A stretch of 64,000 bases of DNA from Comamonadaceae bacterium OS-4 (GTDB taxonomy: Bacteria; Pseudomonadota; Gammaproteobacteria; Burkholderiales; Burkholderiaceae_C), in contig AP026970.1 in NCBI GenBank assembly GCA_027924025.1, positions 2,254,501 to 2,318,500 of the forward strand, in the 5' to 3' direction. This document shows positions 1-7,592 of the stretch, piece after piece; the first letter of the stretch is position 1; each line of letters starts with the position of its first letter. Under the pieces are notes generated by a model. That model did not search any database, had not been told where the DNA came from, and saw nothing but the letters and a program-made list of their open reading frames with translations. The translations under genes were made by a program, and so were the position numbers.

Positions 1-1
1 G

Positions 2-742
2 CATATCCGTACCAGCTCGACAATCCTTGCTGACAGTTGGCAGGGGCGCACGGGCTTCAATCAGAAAGGCTCGCCTGCAAACGTACTAACCGAGCGCGAT
101 CGAATCCTGGGAGAGCACCGGCGACGTATCGAAGCGACGATTGACTTTCACATGACTCGCGCTCTCGCCGGTCAAGTACTCGATGCTGATGGCTCTGTAT
201 TGGTGGACTTGCTAGCCGAGTTCGGTGTTTCGCAGGCCATGGTTGACTGCGGATTGGACACCGGATCGACCAACGTAACAAACAAGCTGATTGCAGCGCG
301 ACGGCTATCCGAATCCGAACTGGGCATTTTCACAGCCAAATCTTGGGTTGCTTTTGCAGATGCTGAATACATGGATGCGCTTCGTGCACATCCCTCGATT
401 GAAGCAGCACTGGCGGGCCACACCGCCGCAACTTTGATGATTGCAGATCATCGCTCAGGGGATTTGGTTGTCGGAGGCATTCGGTTCATTGAAGTCCCGA
501 ATCGCGCCGGCCACACCTACATAGATGCGGGCACTGCATACCTTTGTCCCGAGGGCATTCCGCAGATGTTTATGACGAACTTCGCACCTGCCGACTACGT
601 GGACTCAGTGAACGAAACTGCATTGCCACTGTATAGCCGTGGTCACGAGTTGCCCTTCAACCGTGGCGTGATGGTGGAATCGCAAGCGAATCCAATTTCT
701 ATCGTTACACGTCCCCGAGCAGTTATCAAGCTGACCGCATAA
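2..742 (+). CDS. Phage major capsid protein, lambda gpE family (5' end outside window)
   Basis: The reading frame is open from the left edge, so the true start lies outside the window; 246 residues are visible. The C-terminal part has the hallmarks of the lambda gpE-type major head protein: a basic R-R-R-I-E stretch followed by helices, the 'DADGSVLVDL' segment, 'PADYVDSVNETALPLYS' and the 'NPISIVTRPRAVI' ending. In the family this protein builds the icosahedral shell. No portal, protease or decoration gene is visible because the upstream side is missing. Downstream genes are not recognisable head-tail or tail genes, which is odd for an intact prophage. Either the prophage is degraded or this is a capsid-carrying satellite. 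The family call is firm; the state of the element is inference. Confidence 0.85.
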   Translation, partial: HIRTSSTILADSWQGRTGFNQKGSPANVLTERDRILGEHRRRIEATIDFHMTRALAGQVLDADGSVLVDLLAEFGVSQAMVDCGLDTGSTNVTNKLIAARRLSESELGIFTAKSWVAFADAEYMDALRAHPSIEAALAGHTAATLMIADHRSGDLVVGGIRFIEVPNRAGHTYIDAGTAYLCPEGIPQMFMTNFAPADYVDSVNETALPLYSRGHELPFNRGVMVESQANPISIVTRPRAVIKLTA

Positions 743-792
743 ACATGCAACGCCCGCCGCCCGTCTTGGTCGGAGGGCATCGAGAAACACAC

Positions 793-1182
793 ATGAAAAA
801 ACAAATTGATTTCGTGAAACTGGCAGCGCTTCGCGATTCGCACGCCAGACTGCATGCGGACTACCGGAACACCGCTGAGCGGGCACGTGAAGCAATGGCA
901 GACGTTATGCGAATCCGAACACCGGCACCAAGTGGCACATACGAGCAACAGGCCGCGACTGAAAAAATCATGCAGTTATCGATAACTGAGTTACGCGAAC
1001 TGCACCCCGAATCGCTTACCGCAGCGGGGCTTACAAAGCGCGTTATTCAACGAGTAATTGACGCCCAAACGCGAGCAGACTCGCTCCGAAAAGAAGCTGA
1101 AATATTGTCGAAGCCACTGCATCAGAGTAGCCAATTGATAGCCCGCCTCAACGAATACGCAAGCCCACTGGAAGTCTTATGA
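793..1182 (+). CDS. Unrecognised phage-associated helical protein (129 aa)
   Basis: I do not recognise this family. The ATG at 793 is chosen over an in-frame ATG at 745 because the first 16 codons of the longer form are proline/arginine-rich and unlike the rest. The product is soluble, highly charged and almost entirely helical, with Leu/Ala/Arg heptad-like spacing in the second half, and has no membrane segment. It lies 50 bp after the capsid gene on the same strand, and its last bases overlap the next start (ATGA), so the two are probably translationally coupled. A structural, scaffold or assembly role is possible from position only. Confidence 0.6.
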   Translation: MKKQIDFVKLAALRDSHARLHADYRNTAERAREAMADVMRIRTPAPSGTYEQQAATEKIMQLSITELRELHPESLTAAGLTKRVIQRVIDAQTRADSLRKEAEILSKPLHQSSQLIARLNEYASPLEVL

Positions 1183-1697
1183 GCAGAACACCAAAAAGTG
1201 CGACTGAACATGTCGAAACATTGCGCAAGAAAATCACGGCGCTGCAACTTGAACGCGAAACGCTCAACTCCCAAAAACGAAGTCGTGAAGAGGTAGTTGC
1301 ACAGCTTGACACGCAGCTATCAGTGTGGAAATCCGCGGGGATCGGAAACTTCACCCGAGAACTGCAAAAATCTGCCAGCGGACAGGCTACAGACTTTCTA
1401 GCAGTGCGCGGTGCGGCGAATGTGCAGGCCGCACCTGGAACGGCACCGTTCACTTTGAACTTGGGGCCTTTACTTGTGGCACTTGTGGGCGAAAAAGTCG
1501 TTAGAGCTGCGATCCTGAGTGACTTAGATCGGTTGCCCGAGGGGCTTACCGCAGGAGCATCCAAAACCCGTATCCGAGCGATATCAAGCGAACTTGATCA
1601 ACTTGAAGCACAAGAGGAAGCTCTGATTGATGCATCCAACGGGGCAATAGAGCGCAGATCAGACGCACGCCCTGAAATCATCCTGACCATAAATTAG
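1179..1697 (+). CDS. Unrecognised coiled-coil phage-associated protein (172 aa)
   Basis: The start ATG overlaps the stop of the preceding gene by 4 bp. Residues of about 8-50 form a strong predicted coiled coil rich in K, E, Q and R. A short Ala/Gly/Pro-rich hydrophobic middle follows (about residues 85-105, with 'PFTLNLGPLLVALVG'), then a second acidic helix near 128-150. There is no signal peptide. Paired with the previous helical protein and sitting 3' of a capsid gene, it could be a virion or assembly protein, but no family can be named. Confidence 0.6.
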   Translation: MSRTPKSATEHVETLRKKITALQLERETLNSQKRSREEVVAQLDTQLSVWKSAGIGNFTRELQKSASGQATDFLAVRGAANVQAAPGTAPFTLNLGPLLVALVGEKVVRAAILSDLDRLPEGLTAGASKTRIRAISSELDQLEAQEEALIDASNGAIERRSDARPEIILTIN

Positions 1698-1699
1698 CG

Positions 1700-2137
1700 A
1701 TGGCAAAGCGACCTCGCCCAAACCGCATAACCTCCGAACGGATTTTGAGCAGAAATTACGAGGGAACGATGCCGCCCAAGTACTGTCATTTCGCATCTAT
1801 CGCTGGGGTACCGGTCTACAAGCTGTCCAATGGGTATTGGCGATTCGTGAGTTGGAGCAAGCGGGTTAACTTCACCACACTGTTCCCCGAGCTGGTGACT
1901 TTGGCAGACCTGTTGCCCGACCATATCACCGGAAGCAACACGCTAACAAATGACCAAATCGGCACCCGCAACGGGTTGCCGGTCTTCCTGTGCCAACAAA
2001 TCAAAACAAGGCTTTGGCTATTCAAGTGCACCTGTGGTCAAAGCCACGAACACGCCGCAAGGGAGGGGTTACGAAGGGCAAAGTGCAGTAAGCACCCTGG
2101 TGGATACGTGCTCGTACCGCCTATAGGCTGGGTCTAA
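1700..2137 (+). CDS. Unrecognised protein with internal repeat and Cys cluster (145 aa)
   Basis: The gene starts 2 bp after the previous stop, so it ends the same transcription unit. The N-terminus is very basic (residues 2-18). Two related modules are visible: residues 35-51 ('AGVPVYKLSNGYWRFVSW') and 91-110, which opens 'NGLPVF' and ends in a matching aromatic strand, suggesting a tandem beta-module duplication. A possible metal site follows: C110-x-C112 and C129-x2-H132. I do not recognise the family; a small nucleic-acid or virion protein is possible. Confidence 0.55.
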   Translation: MAKRPRPNRITSERILSRNYEGTMPPKYCHFASIAGVPVYKLSNGYWRFVSWSKRVNFTTLFPELVTLADLLPDHITGSNTLTNDQIGTRNGLPVFLCQQIKTRLWLFKCTCGQSHEHAAREGLRRAKCSKHPGGYVLVPPIGWV

Positions 2138-2178
2138 ATCACACCAGAACTAACTTTACATCGAAAATGTGCAAAATA

Positions 2179-2196
2179 TTTTTGCTATTGCAAAAA
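2179..2196. repeat. Short perfect hairpin in gap
   Basis: TTTTTGC (2179-2185) and GCAAAAA (2190-2196) are exact complements around a TATT loop. It lies 40 bp after the last gene of the capsid-side unit. It is A/T-rich and weak, so it may be a partial terminator or a protein-binding site. Confidence 0.4.
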
Positions 2197-2338
2197 TCAA
2201 CACCGCAAGCATCCATGCGGGTTCCAGAGCAAAAACACCTTGAAACCTGCATGTATCTTGGATGTGTATAAGAAACTCTGTGTTTCTCAACAGCGGCCGA
2301 CGGTTTGTGAGATGGGGGTCTAACGAGGATGACCGATA

Positions 2339-2352
2339 CACTACCGGTAGTG
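2339..2352. promoter_or_regulatory. Perfect 14-bp palindrome, possible operator
   Basis: CACTACCGGTAGTG reads the same on both strands with no spacer. It lies 235 bp before the separately transcribed gene at 2574 and after the capsid-side genes. Such uninterrupted dyads fit a dimeric repressor site or a recombination/nuclease site; nothing else supports either choice. Confidence 0.35.
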
Positions 2353-2399
2353 CCTTGTAACCAACACAGACACCAGCTATAGTGCCAATTGCAAAACGA

Positions 2400-2432
2400 A
2401 AAGAGACCCACCTACACTAGGTGTGTCTCTTT
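2400..2432. terminator. Probable bidirectional terminator
   Basis: AAAGAGAC (2400-2407) pairs with GTCTCTTT (2425-2432), and CCACCT (2408-2413) pairs with AGGTGT (2419-2424) with one mismatch around an ACACT loop. The long stem ends in A/T pairs, with a T-rich run on the minus-strand exit side. It separates the capsid-side genes from the gene at 2574. Confidence 0.55.
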
Positions 2433-2573
2433 GAGTTAGCAAACGAGCAACGGCTTGAATCTCCCCAGACCATCCGTTGCACTTCTTAGCGCTGCCTTAG
2501 AGTATAGCAAGCTGCTGCAGTGCAGCAAGTAAGCAATTACCCTAAAGCATGGACTTTACAAAGGAATCAGTCC

Positions 2574-3575
2574 ATGTCGATAGAAAAATCCGGTTCTGGG
2601 CCCACCCAGAAAGCTAATCAAATCAATAGCTTACCGTTAAAAATAGCAACTTTAGGCCCACCCTCAGAGCAGATCGAATTGTTTCACATAGAGAAACAAA
2701 TTGAGCATGATGGCGTAGAAATGGGGGTGCTTGAAGATGGTACACCTTACCTATCAGAAAGCGGTCTTGCTCGAATGTGCGGAATAGACCGAAAAGTCTT
2801 GAACAGACTCGCGGTGAATTGGCAAGAAGAACGACTCAAAGAACGTGGCAAGGCGATTGACGAGCTGCTCATCAAAAGTGGCTACATTCACCGATCCTTG
2901 TTTCTGAAGTCAGAGTTTGCAGGTGGCTACCAGGTGAACGCCTACACAGAGCCAGTCTGCCTCGCAATGCTTGAGTACTACGCATTCATCACTCGAGAGC
3001 CGAAGCAAGAGGCTCAGCACGCCTTTCGATCGTTAGCTCGGATCAAGTTCAGAGAGTTTGTTTATGGCGCGGTGGGATATTCGCCAGAGCAAATCAAACT
3101 CGACAGCTGGAAACATTTTCATGATCGCGTCGATTTGACGAAAGACTCAGTGCCAATTGGGTATTTCGGCATCTACAACGAAATCGCATCAATGATCGTT
3201 CCGATGATTTCTGCGGGTGTTGCCGTCAATGACAAACTGATTCCAGATATTTCAGTCGGAATTGCGTGGAGCAATCATTGGAAGAAGCAAAACCTAGCCA
3301 CAAGGTACGGTGAGCGAATCCATTACGAACACAACTATCCTGAGTACTACCCGCAGGCAAAAAGCAACCCTCAGGAACCATATGCATATCCAGACGAGGC
3401 GCTTGGTGAATTTAAGCGCTGGTTGCGGCAACACTACATCGCGACGAAGCTGCCAACTTACCTGAGCGGAAAGGTGAAAGATAAGTCCATTTCTTTTGCC
3501 TCAGCAACGATGGCAACCCTTGCGCTATCGAGCAACTCCAAGGTAACCGGAAAAGGTTTACCTCCGCCACAGTAA
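2574..3575 (+). CDS. Phage-type putative regulator/defence protein (333 aa), stand-alone unit
   Basis: ATG at 2574 is preceded by AAAGGA (2560-2565) at good spacing; a longer form from 2520 lacks this. The product is soluble. Residues of about 40-120 look like a winged-helix/antirepressor-type N-domain ('PYLSESGLARMCGIDRKVLN', an HTH-like segment). The middle carries 'AYTEPVCLAMLEYYAF' and 'RSLARIKFREFVYGAVGYS'. The C-terminal half is rich in His, Tyr and Trp. I recognise the layout of large phage DNA-binding proteins (KilA-N/BRO/P63C-like) but cannot assign a family. Hairpin terminators on both sides and a strand-alone position are typical of prophage morons, which often encode lysogen-expressed defence or fitness factors; that role is inference. 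Confidence 0.6.
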   Translation: MSIEKSGSGPTQKANQINSLPLKIATLGPPSEQIELFHIEKQIEHDGVEMGVLEDGTPYLSESGLARMCGIDRKVLNRLAVNWQEERLKERGKAIDELLIKSGYIHRSLFLKSEFAGGYQVNAYTEPVCLAMLEYYAFITREPKQEAQHAFRSLARIKFREFVYGAVGYSPEQIKLDSWKHFHDRVDLTKDSVPIGYFGIYNEIASMIVPMISAGVAVNDKLIPDISVGIAWSNHWKKQNLATRYGERIHYEHNYPEYYPQAKSNPQEPYAYPDEALGEFKRWLRQHYIATKLPTYLSGKVKDKSISFASATMATLALSSNSKVTGKGLPPPQ

Positions 3576-3581
3576 AAAGGC

Positions 3582-3606
3582 AAACCCGCCTCGGCGGGTT
3601 TTTTTT
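3582..3606 (+). terminator. Rho-independent terminator
   Basis: Stem AAACCCGC (3582-3589) / GCGGGTTT (3594-3601) with a CTCG loop, followed by a run of T to 3606. It begins 6 bp after the stop of the 333-aa gene. Confidence 0.9.
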
Positions 3607-3622
3607 CGGCTACAGACGTGGG

Positions 3623-4024
3623 TCAAGGACAACCCTTACTAGCGCCCCGCCCCCCGTATACCCTTCGTTCGAAATGATCTTTACTGTCAGTACCTTTTGC
3701 GCTCTTAATGGCATTAGGTAGCCACTGTAAGTTGTACACGGCATCGATTCCACCGCATGCGAGTGGGATCACATGATCAATGGCCCACCCCTTACAAGCA
3801 CCATCTCTCTTGCCCGTTGTTGGGCATGGATACCTTTCACGAAATGCCGCCAACACCGCAGGGCTTCGCTCTGTTTTACCCAACTCAGAGCGGTGAACTT
3901 GGCCTGTTTGCCTATAGTCAATCAAGGGGTTCAACAGCTGATTTACAGGTTCCGGTGGGTTTTGGGAGCATCCAACGACGACAAAAATTGTGACGGTTGC
4001 CAAGACCCCTTTCAACGAAATCAT
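3623..4024 (-). CDS. Predicted lipoprotein with HNH nuclease domain (133 aa)
   Basis: The N-terminus is a signal peptide ending in a lipobox (V-V-G-C19), so Cys19 would be lipidated and the protein exported. The mature part carries an HNH-type core: D83-H84 in 'IDHVIPLACGG', then N98 in 'NLQWLPNAIKSAKG', followed by a Lys-rich tail. Family members are metal-dependent endonucleases, often phage-encoded and cytoplasmic; an exported, membrane-anchored version is less usual and could act on DNA outside the cytoplasm. It is transcribed toward the 333-aa gene and shares no operon. The nuclease fold is well supported; location and role are inferred. Confidence 0.75.
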   Translation of the reverse strand: MISLKGVLATVTIFVVVGCSQNPPEPVNQLLNPLIDYRQTGQVHRSELGKTERSPAVLAAFRERYPCPTTGKRDGACKGWAIDHVIPLACGGIDAVYNLQWLPNAIKSAKGTDSKDHFERRVYGGRGASKGCP

Positions 4025-4240
4025 TGAACTGCCAACTCTGCAAAAGCCAAACTTACAGACTCTGAAATTTGCACACTACGTGCACACAAAGCATCGAAAA
4101 CCCGCATGTCTGTTGGTTTTTCTTAACGATCCATCATCGGCGCCACGGACAGGCGCCACATCGTGTCCGGCACAGCAGACTTGTTTTCTAAAGCGGGCAT
4201 GGCCGGATTATCCCAGCCCCGCGCCCACCCTGCCGCGGGC

Positions 4241-5320
4241 TCAGGTCGGAGGCAGGAAAATCTCTACCCGGTCACGGCCGCCCTGCTTGGCCAGGTACAT
4301 GGCGCGGTCCGCCAGCTCGACCAGCCGCTTGGGGCTGCTGATGCCTTCGGAATACGCCACACCAATGCTGGCAGACATGGGCCGGCGCAGGCCATGGATG
4401 GACTTGATCGAATCCCGGATGCGTTCGGCCACCACCAGCGCTTCGTTGAGCTGGGTATCGGGCAGGATGACGCAAAACTCCTCGCCGCCATAGCGGGCCA
4501 CATGGTCATAGGCACGCGCCTGGCTTTTGATCGCCAGTGCGATGAACATCAAGGCCTGATCGCCCGCCACATGGCCAAAGGCATCGTTGTAGGCTTTGAA
4601 ATGGTCCGCATCCACCATCAACAGGCACAGCGGCGATTTGGAGCGCAGCGAGCGAGAAAACTCATGGGACAACAGGGTGTCAAAAGCGCGGCGGTTTTTC
4701 AACGCTGTCAATGGATCCGTCAGGGTTTGCTCCTGCAGATCGTGGTTGAGCTCTTCAATGCGGCGCTGCTGGTTCTCCAGTTGCTGGTGACGCAAGGTCT
4801 GCGCTTTGGTCACGAGCTCCAGCTCGGCATTCACCCGGCGCAGCGCCAACAATTGCACCACCTGGCGGGAGAGGGCCTGCAAGGCCTCTGACTGGCGCTC
4901 GGTCAATTTGCGGGGCACCCTGTCGATCACGCATACCGTGCCGAGTGCTGCACCCGAAGGGGTGAGTAGCGGCGCACCGGCATAAAAACGGATGCCGGGG
5001 TCACCAGTCACCAGGGGGTTGTCTACGAACCGCGCGTCCTGCTGGGTATCCGGCACTTCCATCACTCGATCCGGATCCATGATGGCGTGGGCACAAAAAG
5101 CCTGGCCACGCGGCGTCTCCATCGCATTCAGGCCCACACGGGCCTTGAACCACTGGCGGTCTTCATCGATCAGGGAGATCAGGGCGATCGGCGTGTCGCA
5201 AATGTAAGAGGCCAGTTTGACCACATCGTCATAGGCCTGCTCAGCAGGGGTATCCAGAATCTTGAAGCTGCGCAGGTCTTCGATCCGAAGCTTCTCATCC
5301 GAGTGGGAGGGGTCTAGCAT
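4241..5320 (-). CDS. GAF-GGDEF diguanylate cyclase (359 aa)
   Basis: The product makes cyclic di-GMP from two GTP. Residues of about 25-160 form a GAF sensor domain ('ALISLIDEDRQWFKARVGL', 'GTVCVIDRVPR'). A short coiled coil (165-200) links to a GGDEF domain (201-359) with the active-site signature GGEEF at 278-282. The allosteric inhibition motif RAYD at 269-272 lies exactly five residues upstream, so product inhibition is expected. There is no membrane segment, so it is cytoplasmic and probably senses a small ligand or redox state. It is a single gene next to the phage segment and is the first gene with the high-GC codon use of the host backbone. Confidence 0.93.
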   Translation of the reverse strand: MLDPSHSDEKLRIEDLRSFKILDTPAEQAYDDVVKLASYICDTPIALISLIDEDRQWFKARVGLNAMETPRGQAFCAHAIMDPDRVMEVPDTQQDARFVDNPLVTGDPGIRFYAGAPLLTPSGAALGTVCVIDRVPRKLTERQSEALQALSRQVVQLLALRRVNAELELVTKAQTLRHQQLENQQRRIEELNHDLQEQTLTDPLTALKNRRAFDTLLSHEFSRSLRSKSPLCLLMVDADHFKAYNDAFGHVAGDQALMFIALAIKSQARAYDHVARYGGEEFCVILPDTQLNEALVVAERIRDSIKSIHGLRRPMSASIGVAYSEGISSPKRLVELADRAMYLAKQGGRDRVEIFLPPT

Positions 5321-5383
5321 GCAGGCGGACTTTCGTTGGGTCTGCGTAAGCAGTAGGCCGCCTGAAACCGGTGTTGTTCAGGG

Positions 5384-6067
5384 CTAGCCGGTGGCGCACC
5401 ACGGAGCTTTATTGTGCACCAATCCCATCCACAAAGCCCACCCTGAGGCGACTGCCAAGGCCGTGCCGGCCATGCGGATACCCCACGTTCCATCGCCCAT
5501 GCGGGACAAACCCCAACGCAGCCACAACCATGGCCCCGCCATCATGGTCAGCGAGGTGCCAAGGGCGAAAAGTGCCATGGTTGCTGCACCGGACAAGGGC
5601 TCGCCCGACAGGGATGCCAGCAGCAACGCCGAATACAACAAGCCGCAAGGCAACAGGGACCACACCACCCCCAACCCCAGGGGCGCGGCCAACACGCCCC
5701 CTGCCCCGACTTTGCGCACCCTGGCCCAGACGCTACGCGCCCCTGCCTGCAGCCACAGGGGCTGACGCCCTGAAAACAGGAGCACCAAGCCCAATACCGT
5801 GGCGGCCACATGCAGCAAAGACCAAACCGGCCGGAGCGCAGCAGACTGCACCGTGAGCCAACCCAGGCCCTGCACCGATGCTGCGGCCAAGGCACCGAGT
5901 GCGGCATAGCCAATGACCCTGCCCGCCTGAAAGCTCAACATGGCCGGTGTCCGGCGGGGTCCAGCGGCCTGCCCGATGCCGGCGCACGCCGCCCCGCACA
6001 TGGCAACGCAGTGAGGCCCACCCACCAGGCCCATGAGCAACGCGGTCACTGCCAGAGAAGATTGCAT
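5384..6067 (-). CDS. SafE/TauE-like membrane protein of the cco cluster (227 aa)
   Basis: A polytopic inner-membrane protein with about six hydrophobic segments, starting 'LLMGLVGGPHCVAMCGAACAG'. The H-C-x3-M-C motif in the first helix is characteristic of the short SafE/UreH-like group often found beside cbb3 oxidase genes and suspected to handle metal (copper) or reduced sulfur. It lies 9 bp downstream of hemN on the same strand, so the two are co-transcribed from the FNR-controlled promoter. The substrate is not known. Confidence 0.8.
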   Translation of the reverse strand: MQSSLAVTALLMGLVGGPHCVAMCGAACAGIGQAAGPRRTPAMLSFQAGRVIGYAALGALAAASVQGLGWLTVQSAALRPVWSLLHVAATVLGLVLLFSGRQPLWLQAGARSVWARVRKVGAGGVLAAPLGLGVVWSLLPCGLLYSALLLASLSGEPLSGAATMALFALGTSLTMMAGPWLWLRWGLSRMGDGTWGIRMAGTALAVASGWALWMGLVHNKAPWCATG

Positions 6068-6076
6068 CCGGACGCG

Positions 6077-7477
6077 TCAAATGATTTTGGAGAAGCGTGC
6101 GCGGGTGCGGTCGGTCTGGAGATAACGGTCAAACACCATGGCCACAGCGCGCACAAAAAACCATCCCTGGCTGGTGACTTGGATTCCCGTGTCGTCCAAG
6201 GACACCAAGCCCTGCTCTTCCAGCCCCCGCAAGGTTTCGAGCTCGGCGGCAAAGTAGCTCTTGAAGTCCAACAAATAGGCAAGATTGATCGACTCAAACT
6301 GCAAATGCCCTTGGCACATCAGCGCCATGATCACCGCACGGCGAACCAGATCGTCCCGCGTGACCGCCATGCCCCGCACGATGGGGAAGCGCCCTTGGTC
6401 CAGGTAGTCGTAATACTCCTCCAGCGTTTTGGCGTTCTGGCTATAGGTCGCGCCAATGCGGCCAATGGCAGACACGCCCAAAGCGATCAAGTCGCAGTCG
6501 GGCTGGGTGCTGTAGCCCTGGAAGTTGCGGTGCAGGCGCCCTTGCCGCTTCGCCACTGCCAAGGAATCGTCTGGCAGTGCAAAGTGGTCCATGCCCACAT
6601 ACACATAGCCCGCCCCCATGAAAGACGCCAAGGAATGCGCCAACATGGAGACCTTGGAAGCCGCACCCGGCAACTCCACGGTCGCAATACGGCGCTGGGG
6701 CTTGAAGCGCTCAGGCAAATGGGCATAGGCGTATAGCGCGATACGGTCTGGCCGCAACGCGTTCACCTGCGCCAATGTCCGGTCAAACGACTCGGGGCTT
6801 TGGCGGGGCAAACCGTAAATCAGGTCCACATTGATGGACTCAAACCCGCGTGCGCGCGCCGCTTCCACCAAGGCAAACACCTGCTCGGCGGGTTGTACCC
6901 GGTGCACTGCTTTTTGCACTGCGGGGTCAAAATCCTGCACCCCAAAGCTCAGGCGGTTGAAGCCGAGTTCGGCCAGGGTATCTAGGCGCGCGGCGTCTAC
7001 CGTCCGGGGGTCAACCTCAATGGAATATTCACCACCGGCGACAAAGCTGAAGTTGCGGCGCAGCATCGCCATCAGCTCCCGCAGCTCGGTGTCACTTAAA
7101 AAGGTGGGGCTCCCGCCCCCGAGGTGCAACTGGCTGACGGACTGGCCGGTACCCATCAACCGGGTGTGTAACTCCACCTCCCGCGTCAGATAGCGCAAAT
7201 AGGTGGCCGCTTTGTCATGGTGCTTGGTGATAATTTTGTTGCAGGCGCAGTAGTAGCACAGCGATTCGCAAAACGGAATGTGCACATACAAAGACAAGGG
7301 CAAGGCCAGCGCGGCAGCACCGGAGCGGCGTTGCAATAGTGCTTGGGAGTAATCGTCCGCGCTGAACGCCTCTACAAAGCGGTCCGCGGTCGGATACGAG
7401 GTGTAACGTGGCCCGGAAACATCAAAGCGGGTCAACAGTTGTTCGGAAATGGGGGCGGAACCAAGGGCTGCGTTCAT
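6077..7477 (-). CDS. hemN: Oxygen-independent coproporphyrinogen III dehydrogenase HemN
   Basis: A radical-SAM enzyme that decarboxylates coproporphyrinogen III to protoporphyrinogen IX without oxygen, keeping heme synthesis going under microaerobic or anoxic growth. The 466-aa length is normal for HemN. The 4Fe-4S/SAM loop is 'PFCESLCYYCACNK' (C-x3-C-x2-C plus the extra HemN cysteine), preceded by the conserved 'YTSYPTADRF'. The start ATG at 7477 has GGAG seven bases upstream. It is divergent from fnr, and the FNR box at 7525-7546 lies near -41.5 from its likely start of transcription, as expected for an anaerobically induced gene. Confidence 0.96.
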   Translation of the reverse strand: MNAALGSAPISEQLLTRFDVSGPRYTSYPTADRFVEAFSADDYSQALLQRRSGAAALALPLSLYVHIPFCESLCYYCACNKIITKHHDKAATYLRYLTREVELHTRLMGTGQSVSQLHLGGGSPTFLSDTELRELMAMLRRNFSFVAGGEYSIEVDPRTVDAARLDTLAELGFNRLSFGVQDFDPAVQKAVHRVQPAEQVFALVEAARARGFESINVDLIYGLPRQSPESFDRTLAQVNALRPDRIALYAYAHLPERFKPQRRIATVELPGAASKVSMLAHSLASFMGAGYVYVGMDHFALPDDSLAVAKRQGRLHRNFQGYSTQPDCDLIALGVSAIGRIGATYSQNAKTLEEYYDYLDQGRFPIVRGMAVTRDDLVRRAVIMALMCQGHLQFESINLAYLLDFKSYFAAELETLRGLEEQGLVSLDDTGIQVTSQGWFFVRAVAMVFDRYLQTDRTRARFSKII

Positions 7478-7524
7478 GAATACTCCAAGCTAGCGCACAG
7501 ACTGTGAACGAAACAGCCTTCAGG

Positions 7525-7546
7525 CTCCTTGATTTACATCAAGGAG
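7525..7546. promoter_or_regulatory. FNR box between hemN and fnr
   Basis: The core TTGATTTACATCAA (7529-7542) matches TTGAT-N4-ATCAA exactly, and the dyad extends to 9-bp perfect arms (7525-7533 and 7538-7546). Its centre at 7535.5 is 41-42 bp from the likely fnr start near 7577 and similarly placed for hemN (near 7494), so one site may activate both genes. Confidence 0.9.
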
Positions 7547-7564
7547 TTTCAGGATGACCCGGAC

Positions 7565-7583
7565 CATAATTGACTTGCATCAG
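7565..7583 (+). promoter_or_regulatory. fnr promoter -10 with second, overlapping FNR-like box
   Basis: CATAAT at 7565-7570 fits a -10 element at the class II distance from the upstream FNR box. Immediately overlapping it and the expected start is TTGACTTGCATCAG (7570-7583), matching the FNR consensus at 8 of 10 positions. A site here would block RNA polymerase, so it predicts negative autoregulation. This is read from the sequence and not tested. Confidence 0.6.
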
Positions 7584-7592
7584 GGGAACACC

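Larger units (their letters stand above)
2138..2519. other. Gene-free 382-bp gap with several palindromes
   Basis: No convincing gene lies here; short open frames on the minus strand are Cys/Trp-rich and lack ribosome-binding sites. The stretch is A/T-rich and holds three symmetrical sequences annotated separately: a 7-bp-arm hairpin at 2179-2196, a perfect 14-bp palindrome at 2339-2352 and a terminator-like hairpin at 2400-2432. A weak promoter for the next gene may be TTGCAC (2477-2482) with TATAGC (2503-2508), but the 20-bp spacing is poor. Confidence 0.5.

Noticed and set aside
2139..2411. A 90-codon minus-strand frame in the phage-segment gap
   Set aside because: Cys/Trp-rich composition, no ribosome site, and it overlaps the terminator-like hairpin.
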